Below are positions 10,200 through 19,325 of a stretch of 64,000 nucleotides of DNA, piece by piece. Within the stretch, counting starts at the first letter, position 1, and each line of letters opens with the position of its first letter. The DNA is taken from assembly GCA_024138025.1 (NCBI GenBank), contig JAMXBD010000362.1:434001-498000 (forward strand), written 5' to 3'. The position numbers and the translations under genes are program-made. Source of the stretch: Combretum micranthum (taxonomy: Eukaryota > Streptophyta > Magnoliopsida > Myrtales > Combretaceae). The notes under the pieces are model-generated. The model saw only the letters and a list, made by a program, of their open reading frames with translations, was not told the origin of the DNA and made no database searches.

Positions 10200-11660
10200 T
10201 GATGTTTATTTTACCTTCAAGGTAGTTTTCAATTTATAAAGGCCCGTTCTTAATTCGCTACAAAGGCAATAGGCAGTGTACCTATCGTGAATGTAGTATA
10301 GCTTTTAAAAATCGGGATCGTCCTCAGGGAATAAGCAAATACTAGTACTAAATCGTATTCTACTATCTAACTGAACAATTTTAATGTTTTACTATTTATC
10401 TAATTTTCTTTAAAACAATACTAACACAGCCAATAAACAAACAAGATTCAATTAAGATCTAATGATCCAGGTTTTGTCTTACTTCAATTTATCATGTGAA
10501 TCATTGGCAACCCATATTAATAATTAAGATTAGTTCTTAAGCTATAGAGTTCTTAGCAAATTGTTAATTCTTTCGAATCTAACAATTTATCTAAACCTAG
10601 GTTAATCAATTAGGATGTCTCCTCAATCAATAGCAACCCAAATTTGCATTAGTAACATGAACTCTTAAAAATAGAAGATTCTTGCTATTCTATGTCTAGA
10701 ATTACAAACAAATCTTCTCAATTGCATAGATCAATTCATAAAAGTAATCTTGCAATTAACTTAAATGAAAATCATACATAAGCTTGCATTCTAGATATAC
10801 AAACTTAAGAAACGATTAACAAACATGCAATTGAACAAAAGAACTTTAATATTTCATTAAGAACAAAGCCTCAACACATGATAAAAAATGGAATTCAACA
10901 AAACCCAGATCTACAAATTTATTCTTCCATAATGACTAATGGTAATATATGAAATTTGAAATCATGATACTACTCGAAAAGATTAAAGCTAAAAAATTTC
11001 GAATCTTCAATCCGTGATAATCTTGACTTGTTGTTGGAATCTCCAAAACTTCCTTCTCTTGGAAAACTCTCGTTTTGCAAAACTTTCGTGTGTGTTCTTT
11101 CTCTCCCCCACAATTTCCTTTTTATAATCATCTTCAATTAAATGGAATTGATTGTTCTTGATGAGGAGAAATGAAAAGTTTCGAAGGTTATGAGTCTCTT
11201 GGCTTTTCAATAACACTCCTTCAATGCTCGAAATAAACGTTTCTTTACTAAGAAGGAGGTTACTGTAGTTAAAAAGTCGTTTTCACATTGAATGACTTTT
11301 GTTAAATCGACAGGGCTAGTGACATGTCGTGTCTCACAAATGTCCTTTGCAAAGTTGAATTTCTAGGTTGACATGGTTTGGGACCGGTCGTGTCTCACAA
11401 ATGTCTTCCAAAAGCTTGATATTTAGCCCTTAATTTTGCTTCTTCCTTGTAATGGTTGAAAGACATGGCTTGTCCTTGTCAGTTGAGTTCTTCTTAATCC
11501 AAACTTCACATTTTTGACCCGTCTTTGCTTTCTTTGAAAAATATCTCCTTTAAAAACCTAAAAGCTTAACTCCATTAATTCAAGTGCTAAATTCCCAATA
11601 AAAATGACCATCAAACATATGTTTTAGCACTCATAAAATAGGAATAATTTTGGTTCATCA
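10200..11660 (-). repeat. 5' LTR (complete, 1461 bp) of the Athila-like element
   Basis: Bounded by tgatg at 10200 and catca at 11660, an inverted terminal pair. The inner end abuts the PBS and the outer 418 bases match the partial LTR at 1-420. No protein is expected; the small open frames inside are chance. Confidence 0.93.
11119..11126 (-). promoter_or_regulatory. possible TATA box of the 5' LTR
   Basis: The minus strand reads gattataaaaaggaaattg within the LTR. TATAAAAA is a good match to a plant TATA element and lies about 920 bases before the inner LTR end. Nothing else confirms the start site. Confidence 0.4.
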
Positions 11661-11900
11661 GCATCTGTTCGGGTTCAAAATGATTCGCGGTTTTACTAAT
11701 CTGATCTTTTTAAGCTTTCTTAGGTAATTACGCACTATTCTACATACTAAACTCTTACTTACTTTCTCAGGATTGCTTATTCGGGATTGTTGGACTTAAA
11801 CCATTACGTCTAACTAGGGTTTGGTTTACTTTAAAGTTCCGGTTGACTTTCAGATTAGGGTTTTTAAGCTAAACCGATTCCAAAAATTTGGGGGTTTACA
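11661..11900 (-). repeat. end fragment of a 3.5-kb-family LTR, split by the Athila-like element
   Basis: The reverse complement aligns with the first 240 bases of the solo LTRs at 42282 and 56387 (tgtaaacccccaaatttttg...), ending exactly at tttaca (11900). The Athila-like element inserted about 240 bases in, so the remainder should lie left of the window. Confidence 0.85.
11889..11900. repeat. left copy of 12-bp direct repeat flanking the pararetrovirus
   Basis: tgggggtttaca is the outermost 12 bases of the LTR fragment and recurs exactly at 19314-19325, at the other side of the viral sequence. Confidence 0.8.
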
Positions 11901-12284
11901 TTATTAATCCAAACAGATCTTTCAAAAGCTAATGTTTCCATACCTAGAATAATTTAGTGGAGTCAAATCAATTTGCCTCAGCAATGGGAAGTTGATAATC
12001 CATTTCCAAAAAGGATTGTGTATAATGCTGAACTCTCTAGCATTATACAACACTAGGAAGGAAAGGTCACCATTCAATTCTCTAGAAGACCTTTCGATCT
12101 TCCAAGAAACAATGTGGAAATTAGATCTATATCTTCAGATACTTCCAGAAAATCTATAGATCTACCCTTTCCACAGGTTATCATTCCTCCACCTCCACAA
12201 GATTTACCTCCATAAGTAAATCTTCTACAAATTCTTAATCCTTCTTTCATAGGACTAGTTAATGAACAGATTGGTCTACCAAGA
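11901..12284 (+). pseudogene. movement-protein C-terminal remnant of the pararetrovirus
   Basis: With frame changes and a stop, plus-strand translation gives short segments such as INLPQQWEVDNPFPKRIVYN and EGKVTIQFSRRPFDLPRNNV. These look like the region leading from the movement protein to the coat protein in caulimovirid polyproteins. The conserved movement-protein core is absent, so the integrated copy begins downstream of it. The assignment rests on position and weak similarity. Confidence 0.5.
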
Positions 12285-14257
12285 ATGGTTTACCAACAAC
12301 CTGATGAACCTACTTACGAAGAACCAACTACTTCGGAAGTAGGAGATTTAGATCTCAATACGTTAGAAAAACCCATCGAACCTAACAGGGATTTTCTAAA
12401 CAAAGAGTTTGGATCAACCAAAAATGAGAAAATTAGAAAATGGTATTTCAAACCTTTTCTAATTACAAATATGAAATCAAAGATGAATATTACAAATTCA
12501 TGTTTGATAATGAAGACCAAATATTATTCTTTGATTGGTTTTAAGAATACTATCTGACACCAAAACAAATCAATGTTATAAACCACTGTTTTAAATGGCA
12601 ATTAGGAGATGGCCAGGTAATATAATCTAATCATCCTCCTTTGACCAAACCAAAACAAGTTTATAAGAATAATGAGATAACTCTAGCACCCTTCAAAGAT
12701 TCACAAAATGAAGAGACTTGAGTTAGAAAAATAATTGAACAAAATAACTTCACTAACCAACATTTACATACTATTGGTAAACAATTGGATAGAATTGAAG
12801 TTATTCTGGATAATGAACATGATAAGATTATGATGCCTAAGAACCCTTCTAAAGAATTCCTGAAAGCTATAGAAGATAGGAAATTTAAGGCACCTCTTAT
12901 CAAACCTTTTGAAGCACCTAAAAATCCCTCTAAAGAATTTTTAAGAGCTTTAAAAAGTAAGGAGACATCTTCATCTAATTCCAACAAATTAAAGGACTTA
13001 TTATTGAAGATACTCCTATAAAAAATTTGAATGTTCTTTCTGAAACCAACAGCGTTTTAGAAAAACTCCTCAATAATGGATGATTTAACTGATCTAAAGA
13101 TGAAAAAATCTTTGAACAATACTGTTAATAGAATTTCATGGAAAGAACCCCAGAAACTCTATTATCAGAGAGCAACACCTCTTGACCTCTTATTGGAAGA
13201 AAATGACGAAAACAATTATCAAAATAAATATTCTACAGGATCTACCTATGAATGGAACATAGATGGAGCCTCAGAACAGAAAATATTAAATGTTCTCCAC
13301 CAACTAATAATGTTTTCAAACACCAATAAGACCAATGATTCATTAGATGATTATCAAATTGCCTTAATTATAATTTTCAATTTTACTGGACAATTAAAAG
13401 GCTGGTAGGATAATTATCTCAATGAAGAACAAAGAGATTTCATTCTTACTTCATACAAAGTAAATGAAGAAGGATCTGAAATTTTAGATGAAGAGAATAA
13501 ACCTATACAACGTATGGTTCATTCTTTAATCTTCTCCATTAGTCAACATTTCATAGGCGATCCATCTCACTTCAGAGATAGGTCACTAGAATTGCTGTCC
13601 AATATGAAATGTAAATCATTAAGAGAATTTCGCACGTATAAGGATGTATTCTTCCAAAGAGTCCTCCTTAGAAATGATTGTAATCAATCTTTCTGGAAAG
13701 AAAAATTTTTAGCTGGTTTACCTAACCTAATAGGTGAACAAGTTAGAAATAAAATCAAAGAAGATTACCATGGCGAAATGTCATATGATTCACTTTCTTA
13801 TGGAGCATTAGCCTCTTATGTTAACAAAATTGGAACCAATCTTTATAGAAACATAAGGCTACAGAAACAAATGAAAAATGAACAGAGACAAAGCACCAAA
13901 GCCTTGGTGACTTATGTGCCCAATATGATCCTTCTTTTAAACAATAAAAGAAGAAAACCAAATGCTCAAAATGCACTTCTCATAAAAAACCAAAAAAGGA
14001 ATTTCAAAAAGAATTCCAAAAATTTTAAGAAAAAATATGAGAAGTCTGATAAGACCAAACCTTATAATAAATATAAGGGAAAGTCTTATGAAAAACCGAA
14101 ATGTTTCAAATGTGAAAAAATTGGTCATACAGTTAACCACAATAAGATCAATACCAAAATCAATAAATTAAATCTTGACAAAGAAATCATGGAAAAAATC
14201 ATGCAAATATTTGCAAAAAATGATTTTTTACCATCCTCAGATTCATCAAGTCAATGA
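12285..14257 (+). pseudogene. coat protein (capsid/nucleocapsid) region of the pararetrovirus
   Basis: The N-terminal part (12285-12557) is acidic and Pro/Glu-rich. After a frameshifted stretch (12560-13075), one frame runs from ATG 13076 to 14257 with a single amber at 13406-13408 that follows a Trp codon. It continues through the helical core (about 13514-13900) to a Lys/Asn-rich tail and a CCHC-like motif CFKCEKIGHTVNHN near 14101-14142. The last Cys of the knuckle is Asn here, so zinc binding should be impaired. Layout (acidic N-terminus, core, basic tail, zinc knuckle) is that of caulimovirid coat proteins. Confidence 0.78.
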
Positions 14258-14639
14258 TATTGATTCAAGCTATTCTGAAGAGATTTACGTTCTAATTAAA
14301 GAAGAAAAAGAAATCCTTCTTAAACTAGAACGAATGTTTAAAGAAGAACAAAATAAATGCATCATGATATAGAGAAGAGAAGTACTGTTGTACCAAAACT
14401 TCCCTATAACCTTAATGCAATCCATGAAAAAGGACCAATGATACATAAATCAATTTCTGTCAATGATCTTCATTCTAAAATCAAAATTCAAAAAGAAGAA
14501 ATAAAAAATTTGAAAAAAGCATAATTTGACTTACAAAAAGATTTTTTTGAATTAAAACAAATTGTTTTAAAACAAGAAGAATCTGAGTCTCATAATGAAG
14601 AAAATCCTAAAACAGGATATTCTAAAGTTAATGAAGATT

Positions 14640-15303
14640 ATCTATTACACCTTGTAGAAGTAACTACAAGAAAATGGATAATCAACATTAAACTCAGAAT
14701 CAACAATAAATTCATTTTGAAAACAACTGCTTTATTTGACACTGGAGTAGATTTAACTTGCTTAAGAGAAGGGTTAGTTCCCACAAAATATTTTGAGAAA
14801 ACAATTCAGTCTCTTAAATCTACATCAGGTAACAATTTGTAGATTGAATTCAAAATATCGGATGTAGAGATAATAAAAGATAAAATCTCTTATAAATAAG
14901 CTTTTATTCTTGTTAAGAATCTTAACCAAAATATGATTTTAGGAACTCCTTTTATTACTCTCATAAGCAAAATATGATTTTAGGAACTCCTTTTATTACT
15001 CTCATACAACCATTCATTGTCTACAATGAAGGTATTGAAACGAAATTTCTGAAGAAGAGAGTTGTCTTCAATTTTGTTTCTGAACCAAAAACAAAAATGC
15101 TGAATGAATTGAAAAGAAATTCAATCTTAGAATTGAATTATCTTATCGAAAATAAAGAAAAACATTTAGAGTTTTTACAAGATGACTTAATGTTTTGTAA
15201 AATAGAAAACCAACTTTCAAATGGAACCTTGAAAGAAGGAATTTCTAAATTACAAAATGAAATTGTAAAAACCATATATTCTTCTTTACCCAATGCTTTT
15301 TGG
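14640..15303 (+). pseudogene. aspartic protease region of the pararetrovirus
   Basis: The active-site triad DTG (14738-14746) is intact within TALFDTGVDLTCLREGLVP, the usual retropepsin signature of caulimovirids. A 41-bp tandem duplication (14927-15006) repeats the segment encoding LGTPFITLI and shifts the frame, because 41 is not a multiple of three. The open segment 14974-15306 is then cut by the hAT MITE at 15304. The 14258-14639 lead-in is broken, with Lys/Glu-rich coiled-coil-like text. Confidence 0.75.
14927..15006. repeat. 41-bp tandem duplication in the viral protease
   Basis: The block beginning caaaatatgattttaggaac at 14927 is repeated from 14968 with a 41-base period. It creates a frameshift in the protease region. 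Confidence 0.85.
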
Positions 15304-15867
15304 TAGGGGTGCAAACGAGCCGGGCATTTGCAAGTTCGGGCTCGGCTCATTTATTTTTTAAAGGGTTCGAGCAAAGCTGGGCTTTTAACGAGCCTAGAAT
15401 ATATAAGCTCGAGCTCGAGCCCGAGCTCGTTAAGCTTTTCCAAGCTCGAGCTTGGGTTTGTTTCGTTAAACGAGCTTGAACTCGGCTCGTTTAGCTTATA
15501 TAATTATTTTTTAATTATATTTATAATATTAAATTAATATAAATAATTATATATAATATTACATTATATATTAATAATTATATTAATAATATAATATCAA
15601 TATTATATAATATATATATATTAAACGAGCCCATTCATGAGCTTGGCTTGCGAGCTCTTAAAGAGCCTGTTCAAGAGCTTTGTTCTCGAGCCCATAACGA
15701 GCCGGCTCACGAGCTTGAGGACAAACTCATTCTCGGCTCATTTAGCTAAACAAGCCTGAGATGGAGCTCAAGCTCGGCGCATTTAGCTAAACGAACCGAG
15801 CTGAGCCGGGCCTGAAACAAGTCGAGCTCGAGTAGCTCGCGAATAGCTCGGCTCGTTTGCAGCCCTA
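15304..15867. mobile_element. hAT-like MITE (564 bp) inside the pararetrovirus
   Basis: Terminal inverted repeats taggggtgcaaacgagc and gctcgtttgcagcccta match in 16 of 17 positions. Flanking 8-mers ctttttgg (15296-15303) and ctttctag (15868-15875) agree in 6 of 8, both differences transitions, fitting a decayed 8-bp hAT target duplication. The interior is rich in gagctcgagc-type palindromes around an AT-rich core, and there is no transposase. Removing it rejoins the viral protease-RT reading. Confidence 0.85.
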
Positions 15868-15875
15868 CTTTCTAG

Positions 15876-16794
15876 GATAGAAAACGTCATATAGTTGATC
15901 TGCCTTATGAAAATGATTTTCATTAAAGGAATATTCCGACTAAGGCAAGACCAACTCAAATGAACAATCAAATCCTAAAGCATAGTAAAAATGAAATTAA
16001 TGATTTGTTGCAAAAAACATTAATTAGGAAAAGTAAATCTCCATGGAGTTGCTCAGCTTTTTATGTCAATAAAAATGCTGAAATTGAGAGAGGAACACCT
16101 AGATTGGTGATCAATTATAAACCTCTAAATGCGGTACTCAAATGGATTAGGTATCCAATACCTAACAAAAGAGATTTACTAAATCGCCTTCACAATACAA
16201 GAATTTTCTCAAAATTTGACATGAAGTCTGGATTTTGGTAGATTCAAATCAAAGAATTATGATAGGTACAAAATCGCATTTACTGTCCCTTTTGGATAGT
16301 ATGGGTGGAATATAATGCCTTTCAGATTGAAAAATGCTCCCTCTGAATTCTAGAGGACAATGAATGAAATATTCAATGATTTTTCCAACTTCATAATAGT
16401 TTACATCGATGATATTTTGATCTTCTCTCCTAATATAGATTAACACTTCAAACATGTTAAATTATTTATGAATGTTGCTAAGAAAAATGGTCTTGTTGTT
16501 TCCTCAACAAAGATATCTCTTTTTCAAGCGAAAATTAGATTCTTAGGATTCAACATCCACAATGGGACTATATTGCCAATACAAAGGTCAATAGAATTCA
16601 CTTCTAAATTTCCCAATGAAATTAAGGATAATAATCAACTTCAAAGATTCTTACGAAGCCTTAATTATGTTGTAGATTTTTTCCCAAACCTTAGTGTAAT
16701 ATGTAAACCATTACATAATAGGTTAAAGAAAAATCCACCTCAGTGGTCTGAACAACATACCAATGTTGTAAAGACAATAAAAAATCAAAATTAA
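15876..16794 (+). pseudogene. reverse transcriptase domain of the pararetrovirus
   Basis: Landmarks in order: KSPWSCSAFYVNKNAEIERG, PRLVINYKPLNAV, YPIPNKRDLLNRL, FSKFDMKSGFW, then after a stop (16240) and a shift near 16258 the palm with VYIDDILIF. The YIDD box (16402-16413) is intact. Further on are KIRFLGFNIHNG and LQRFLRSLNYVVDFFPN. Ambers at about 16240 and 16351 and a TAA near 16441 also break it. The domain would convert pregenomic RNA to DNA during viral replication. Confidence 0.85.
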
Positions 16795-17215
16795 AGAAAT
16801 CCCATGCCTACATATAGCAGATCCATCCCTACCAAAGATTGTAGAGATTGATGCTTCTGAAAAGGCTATAAAGGAATCCTTAAACAAAAAATGAAAGATA
16901 AAGAATGCATAGTTCAATTCATTTCTAAACACTGGAACGAATGTCAAATGAACTATTCCACGATCCAAAAAGAAATTTTGGCAATAGTCTTAACAATCTC
17001 TAAGTTCCAAGGAGATTTGTTAAATAAAAAATTTCTTTTAAGAGTTGATTGTAAATCAGCCAAAAATGTTTTACAAAATGATGTTAAAAATTTGACGTCA
17101 AAACAGATATTTGCTAGATGGCAATCAATTTTTATCTTATTTTGATTTTGAAATTGAGCACATCAAAGACTCATGAAATGCTCTTCCTAATTTTCTTACT
17201 CGTGAATTCTTATAG
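16795..17215 (+). pseudogene. RNase H domain of the pararetrovirus
   Basis: The frame starts near 16795 with a broken segment containing KIVEIDASEKAI (catalytic D). It continues in 16891-17145 with MNYSTIQKEILAIVLTISKF (E) and RVDCKSAKNVL (D). A frameshift near 17135 leads to FDFEIEHIKDS and LPNFLTREFL, where the polyprotein would end. No integrase follows, which separates it from LTR elements. Confidence 0.8.
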
Positions 17216-17279
17216 GGAGATGCATCTTAAGAAAGAGAAAGGAAAACAAATAGAAGTTCTAAAAAAGGGACTAACCAAT

Positions 17280-18722
17280 GTCAGGTCATGGCTTCAAGCC
17301 ACGCACCCAACACCCAAAATGTTCTAAATCCTCCTTTGAGGATAAATGAAAAATCATCCCAGATGACCAGCCAGTCATCTAATGAATCTGGTCTTCAACC
17401 AGATATTTCAAATGTTATAACCTAGGATTTAATCAAAGCAATACAGATGGCTTTGAGTCAGTCCAACACTGTAATGGCCCTAGAGGCACAACATACACCA
17501 TCACCATCATTGGCACTTGCATCAAAATGTGGTACACAGGAAGAAATTCCAATGATAGGGGAAGTGAGACCTCTGGCTAATAAAAAATCTCACATACAGG
17601 AAGAAATTCCAATGATAGAGGAAGTGAAACCTCTAATCAAGAAAAAATCACATCAAAATATTTCAATGACTGAGGTGGCTTCTTCGTCTAGGAAAGAAAT
17701 TGCCCCTTAGAAAAATGTTCAAAAATCAAGATTTTTCATCGAAGAAATTTTCAAAAATATCATCACGGCAAAAAAAAGATGTTTTTGAAAATGATCTAAT
17801 CACATTTGCCAGAAAAATATTTTCTGACAAATTCAATTATGTTCCATATGATTTTTACAAGAATATGGAATTTTATGAGAAAATCTTAACTGAAACTAAA
17901 TCAGTTTCCTTCAAGCATTTTCAACAAAATGGAGTAGTTTCCTACTCAACAGCATGAATTCACAAAGTCTTCAACTTTAGTGAATGGACAACCAAATATG
18001 GCCAACCTTATGAGCCAATTAAATTTTAGGTCTCAATGACCAATGCTAAACCCAACCACCGCATGCAATTTAATTATTATGATTATAAGCAAGCATGATG
18101 GAATACCTTCTTCCGTTCAAATGAATCACGATCACATACATGGCTCATCTTTTTCGAAAAATGTTCATATAAAAACCTCTCCTACTGGTTTACACACTGG
18201 TGGGAAGAATTTGGAGCCATTAATGAGATCATTCATCAAAATGCAAGGAAAGGATTCAATGCCTTTCTAAAAAGGTATGTTTTGAAACCCTATGAAAAAT
18301 CTTTTAAAAAAGAAATGTTTCATTTCATGCATATTAGTGTCTCTTGGGTAATGACCTGGTTCTATGAATTTAGACCAGTAAAGGCAGAAACAATCCTCAC
18401 CAGGAGATACAAAGTTAAATGGTGGGATAGCTTCAAAATGTGGGACAAAGTTGAAGAGAATGCTATACTCAAATGGGTTGATAGCCATTCAACAAACATC
18501 TCAAAAATGGTTTCACAACAGACTCCCTTTTTCCATGACAAAGGATTCTTAATGTCCATAATATTGCAAGACAAGACACAAGAACAGATGAAGAAACTTC
18601 TAGAAATGGCATTGGCAAGCATCAATGAATTAACCGTTGGGTCTACAATTGAAGGAAGCTCAAACCACAACGGAGATACAAATGAAGATGACTGTTATGG
18701 AATAGACATAACATCACCATAG
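17280..18722 (+). pseudogene. accessory ORF of the pararetrovirus, function unknown
   Basis: After the polymerase there is a broken ORF in several frames. 17287-17710 is Ser/Gln-rich and contains a 60-bp tandem duplication encoding two 20-residue units (QEEIPMIGEVRPLANKKSHI and a variant). Lesser pieces lie at 17700-17957 and 18043-18270. A clean 146-codon segment at 18282-18722 starts KPYEKSFKKEMFHFMHISVS, is Trp/Met-rich (MTWFYEFRPVKAETILTRRY) and ends NEDDCYGIDITSP. A second ORF of unknown role after the polymerase is known in florendovirus-type genomes; I cannot assign an activity. Confidence 0.6.
17537..17656 (+). repeat. 60-bp in-frame tandem duplication
   Basis: caggaagaaattccaatgat occurs at 17537 and 17597, a period of 60. 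It encodes two similar 20-residue units that differ by several substitutions. Confidence 0.85.
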
Positions 18723-18915
18723 AATAGTCATCATTAAGAAGAGTATACGAAATGTGTATACCTTCTAAAAACAATAAGTAGAGTACATGACATGTATATA
18801 CCTACTAAGACCAGATGTACAAAACACGTACATCAGTAATGTATCACAAGAATCACTAGAGAATTCACCAGGGTAAAACCCACCAAAAGATGATATAGTA
18901 ATTCTTAGGATTCCT

Positions 18916-19066
18916 TGACTTTTCACTATTCACTACAGTGAATTGTCTGCCACAATGGTACTGTTTTCAATACAACCCGTGACTCTTCACAATTTACTAT
19001 AGTGGACTGTTGGCCATAATGGTACCGTTCACTATAGTACAACCCTTGTTCTCCCTTCTATATAAG
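18916..19066 (+). promoter_or_regulatory. pararetrovirus promoter: duplicated enhancer-like block plus TATA box
   Basis: Two imperfect copies of about 64 bases start at 18916 and 18980 (tgact[t/c]ttcac..., each ending in acaaccc). They are followed by tctatataaggaga, with the TATA box at 19059-19066. Tandem upstream blocks and a strong TATA box just after the last ORF are typical of caulimovirid pregenomic promoters. Upstream, 18735-18840 holds three rough repeats around gtatac/gtacat motifs. Confidence 0.75.
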
Positions 19067-19313
19067 GAGAACTCTTCCATAATGCAGGACACATAAAGAA
19101 AATCAGAAGAAATCCTCTGTTCTTCATGGCATATATATATATATATATGCATGCATGCATGCATGCATAACGAATCCAAACAAATTTAATTTATGCTAGT
19201 AGTTTGCCTTTAAGCAATCGTTTACTAACCAGTAAATTATATTAGTGAATTGGTTCTTCTTGGTGCAAATATTTATTTTATCTATTTATCGTTTCTAAGA
19301 AAATAAAATTTTA
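19067..19313 (+). other. viral leader remnant with AT and GCAT microsatellites
   Basis: Downstream of the TATA box lie an AT dinucleotide run and a gcat run (about 19131-19168), then AT-rich text with a possible aataaa near 19302. No tRNA-Met primer site is visible, so the copy ends before it. Confidence 0.5.
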
Positions 19314-19325
19314 TGGGGGTTTACA
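19314..19325. repeat. right copy of 12-bp direct repeat flanking the pararetrovirus
   Basis: tgggggtttaca, identical to 11889-11900. Confidence 0.8.

Larger units (their letters stand above)
1..11660 (-). mobile_element. Athila-like Ty3/gypsy LTR retrotransposon, nearly complete, decayed
   Basis: Read on the minus strand the order is 5' LTR (10200-11660), PBS, gag, protease, RT, RNase H, integrase, a spacer with repeats, an env-like ORF, a long 3' untranslated part, PPT, and a 3' LTR cut off by the window start. Domain order, the tRNA-Asp-like PBS and an extra ORF after integrase fit the Athila branch of the Tat/Athila lineage (family knowledge). Several frameshifts and stops make it non-autonomous. 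It inserted into an LTR of the 3.5-kb family seen at 11661-11900. The 5 bases after its right end (gcatc) should be the target duplication, but the partner lies outside the window. Confidence 0.9.
11901..19313 (+). mobile_element. endogenous pararetrovirus (Caulimoviridae-like), decayed
   Basis: A 7.4-kb plus-strand block in the order movement-protein end, coat protein with a zinc knuckle, aspartic protease, RT, RNase H, accessory ORF and promoter/leader. There is no integrase and there are no LTRs. This is caulimovirid organisation, and the layout is closest to florendovirus/petuvirus-type endogenous sequences (family-level inference). It starts inside the movement-protein region and ends in the leader, so it is a permuted, slightly less-than-unit copy. 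Many stops and frameshifts, two small duplications and an hAT MITE (15304-15867) show it is an inert fossil. Confidence 0.85.
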
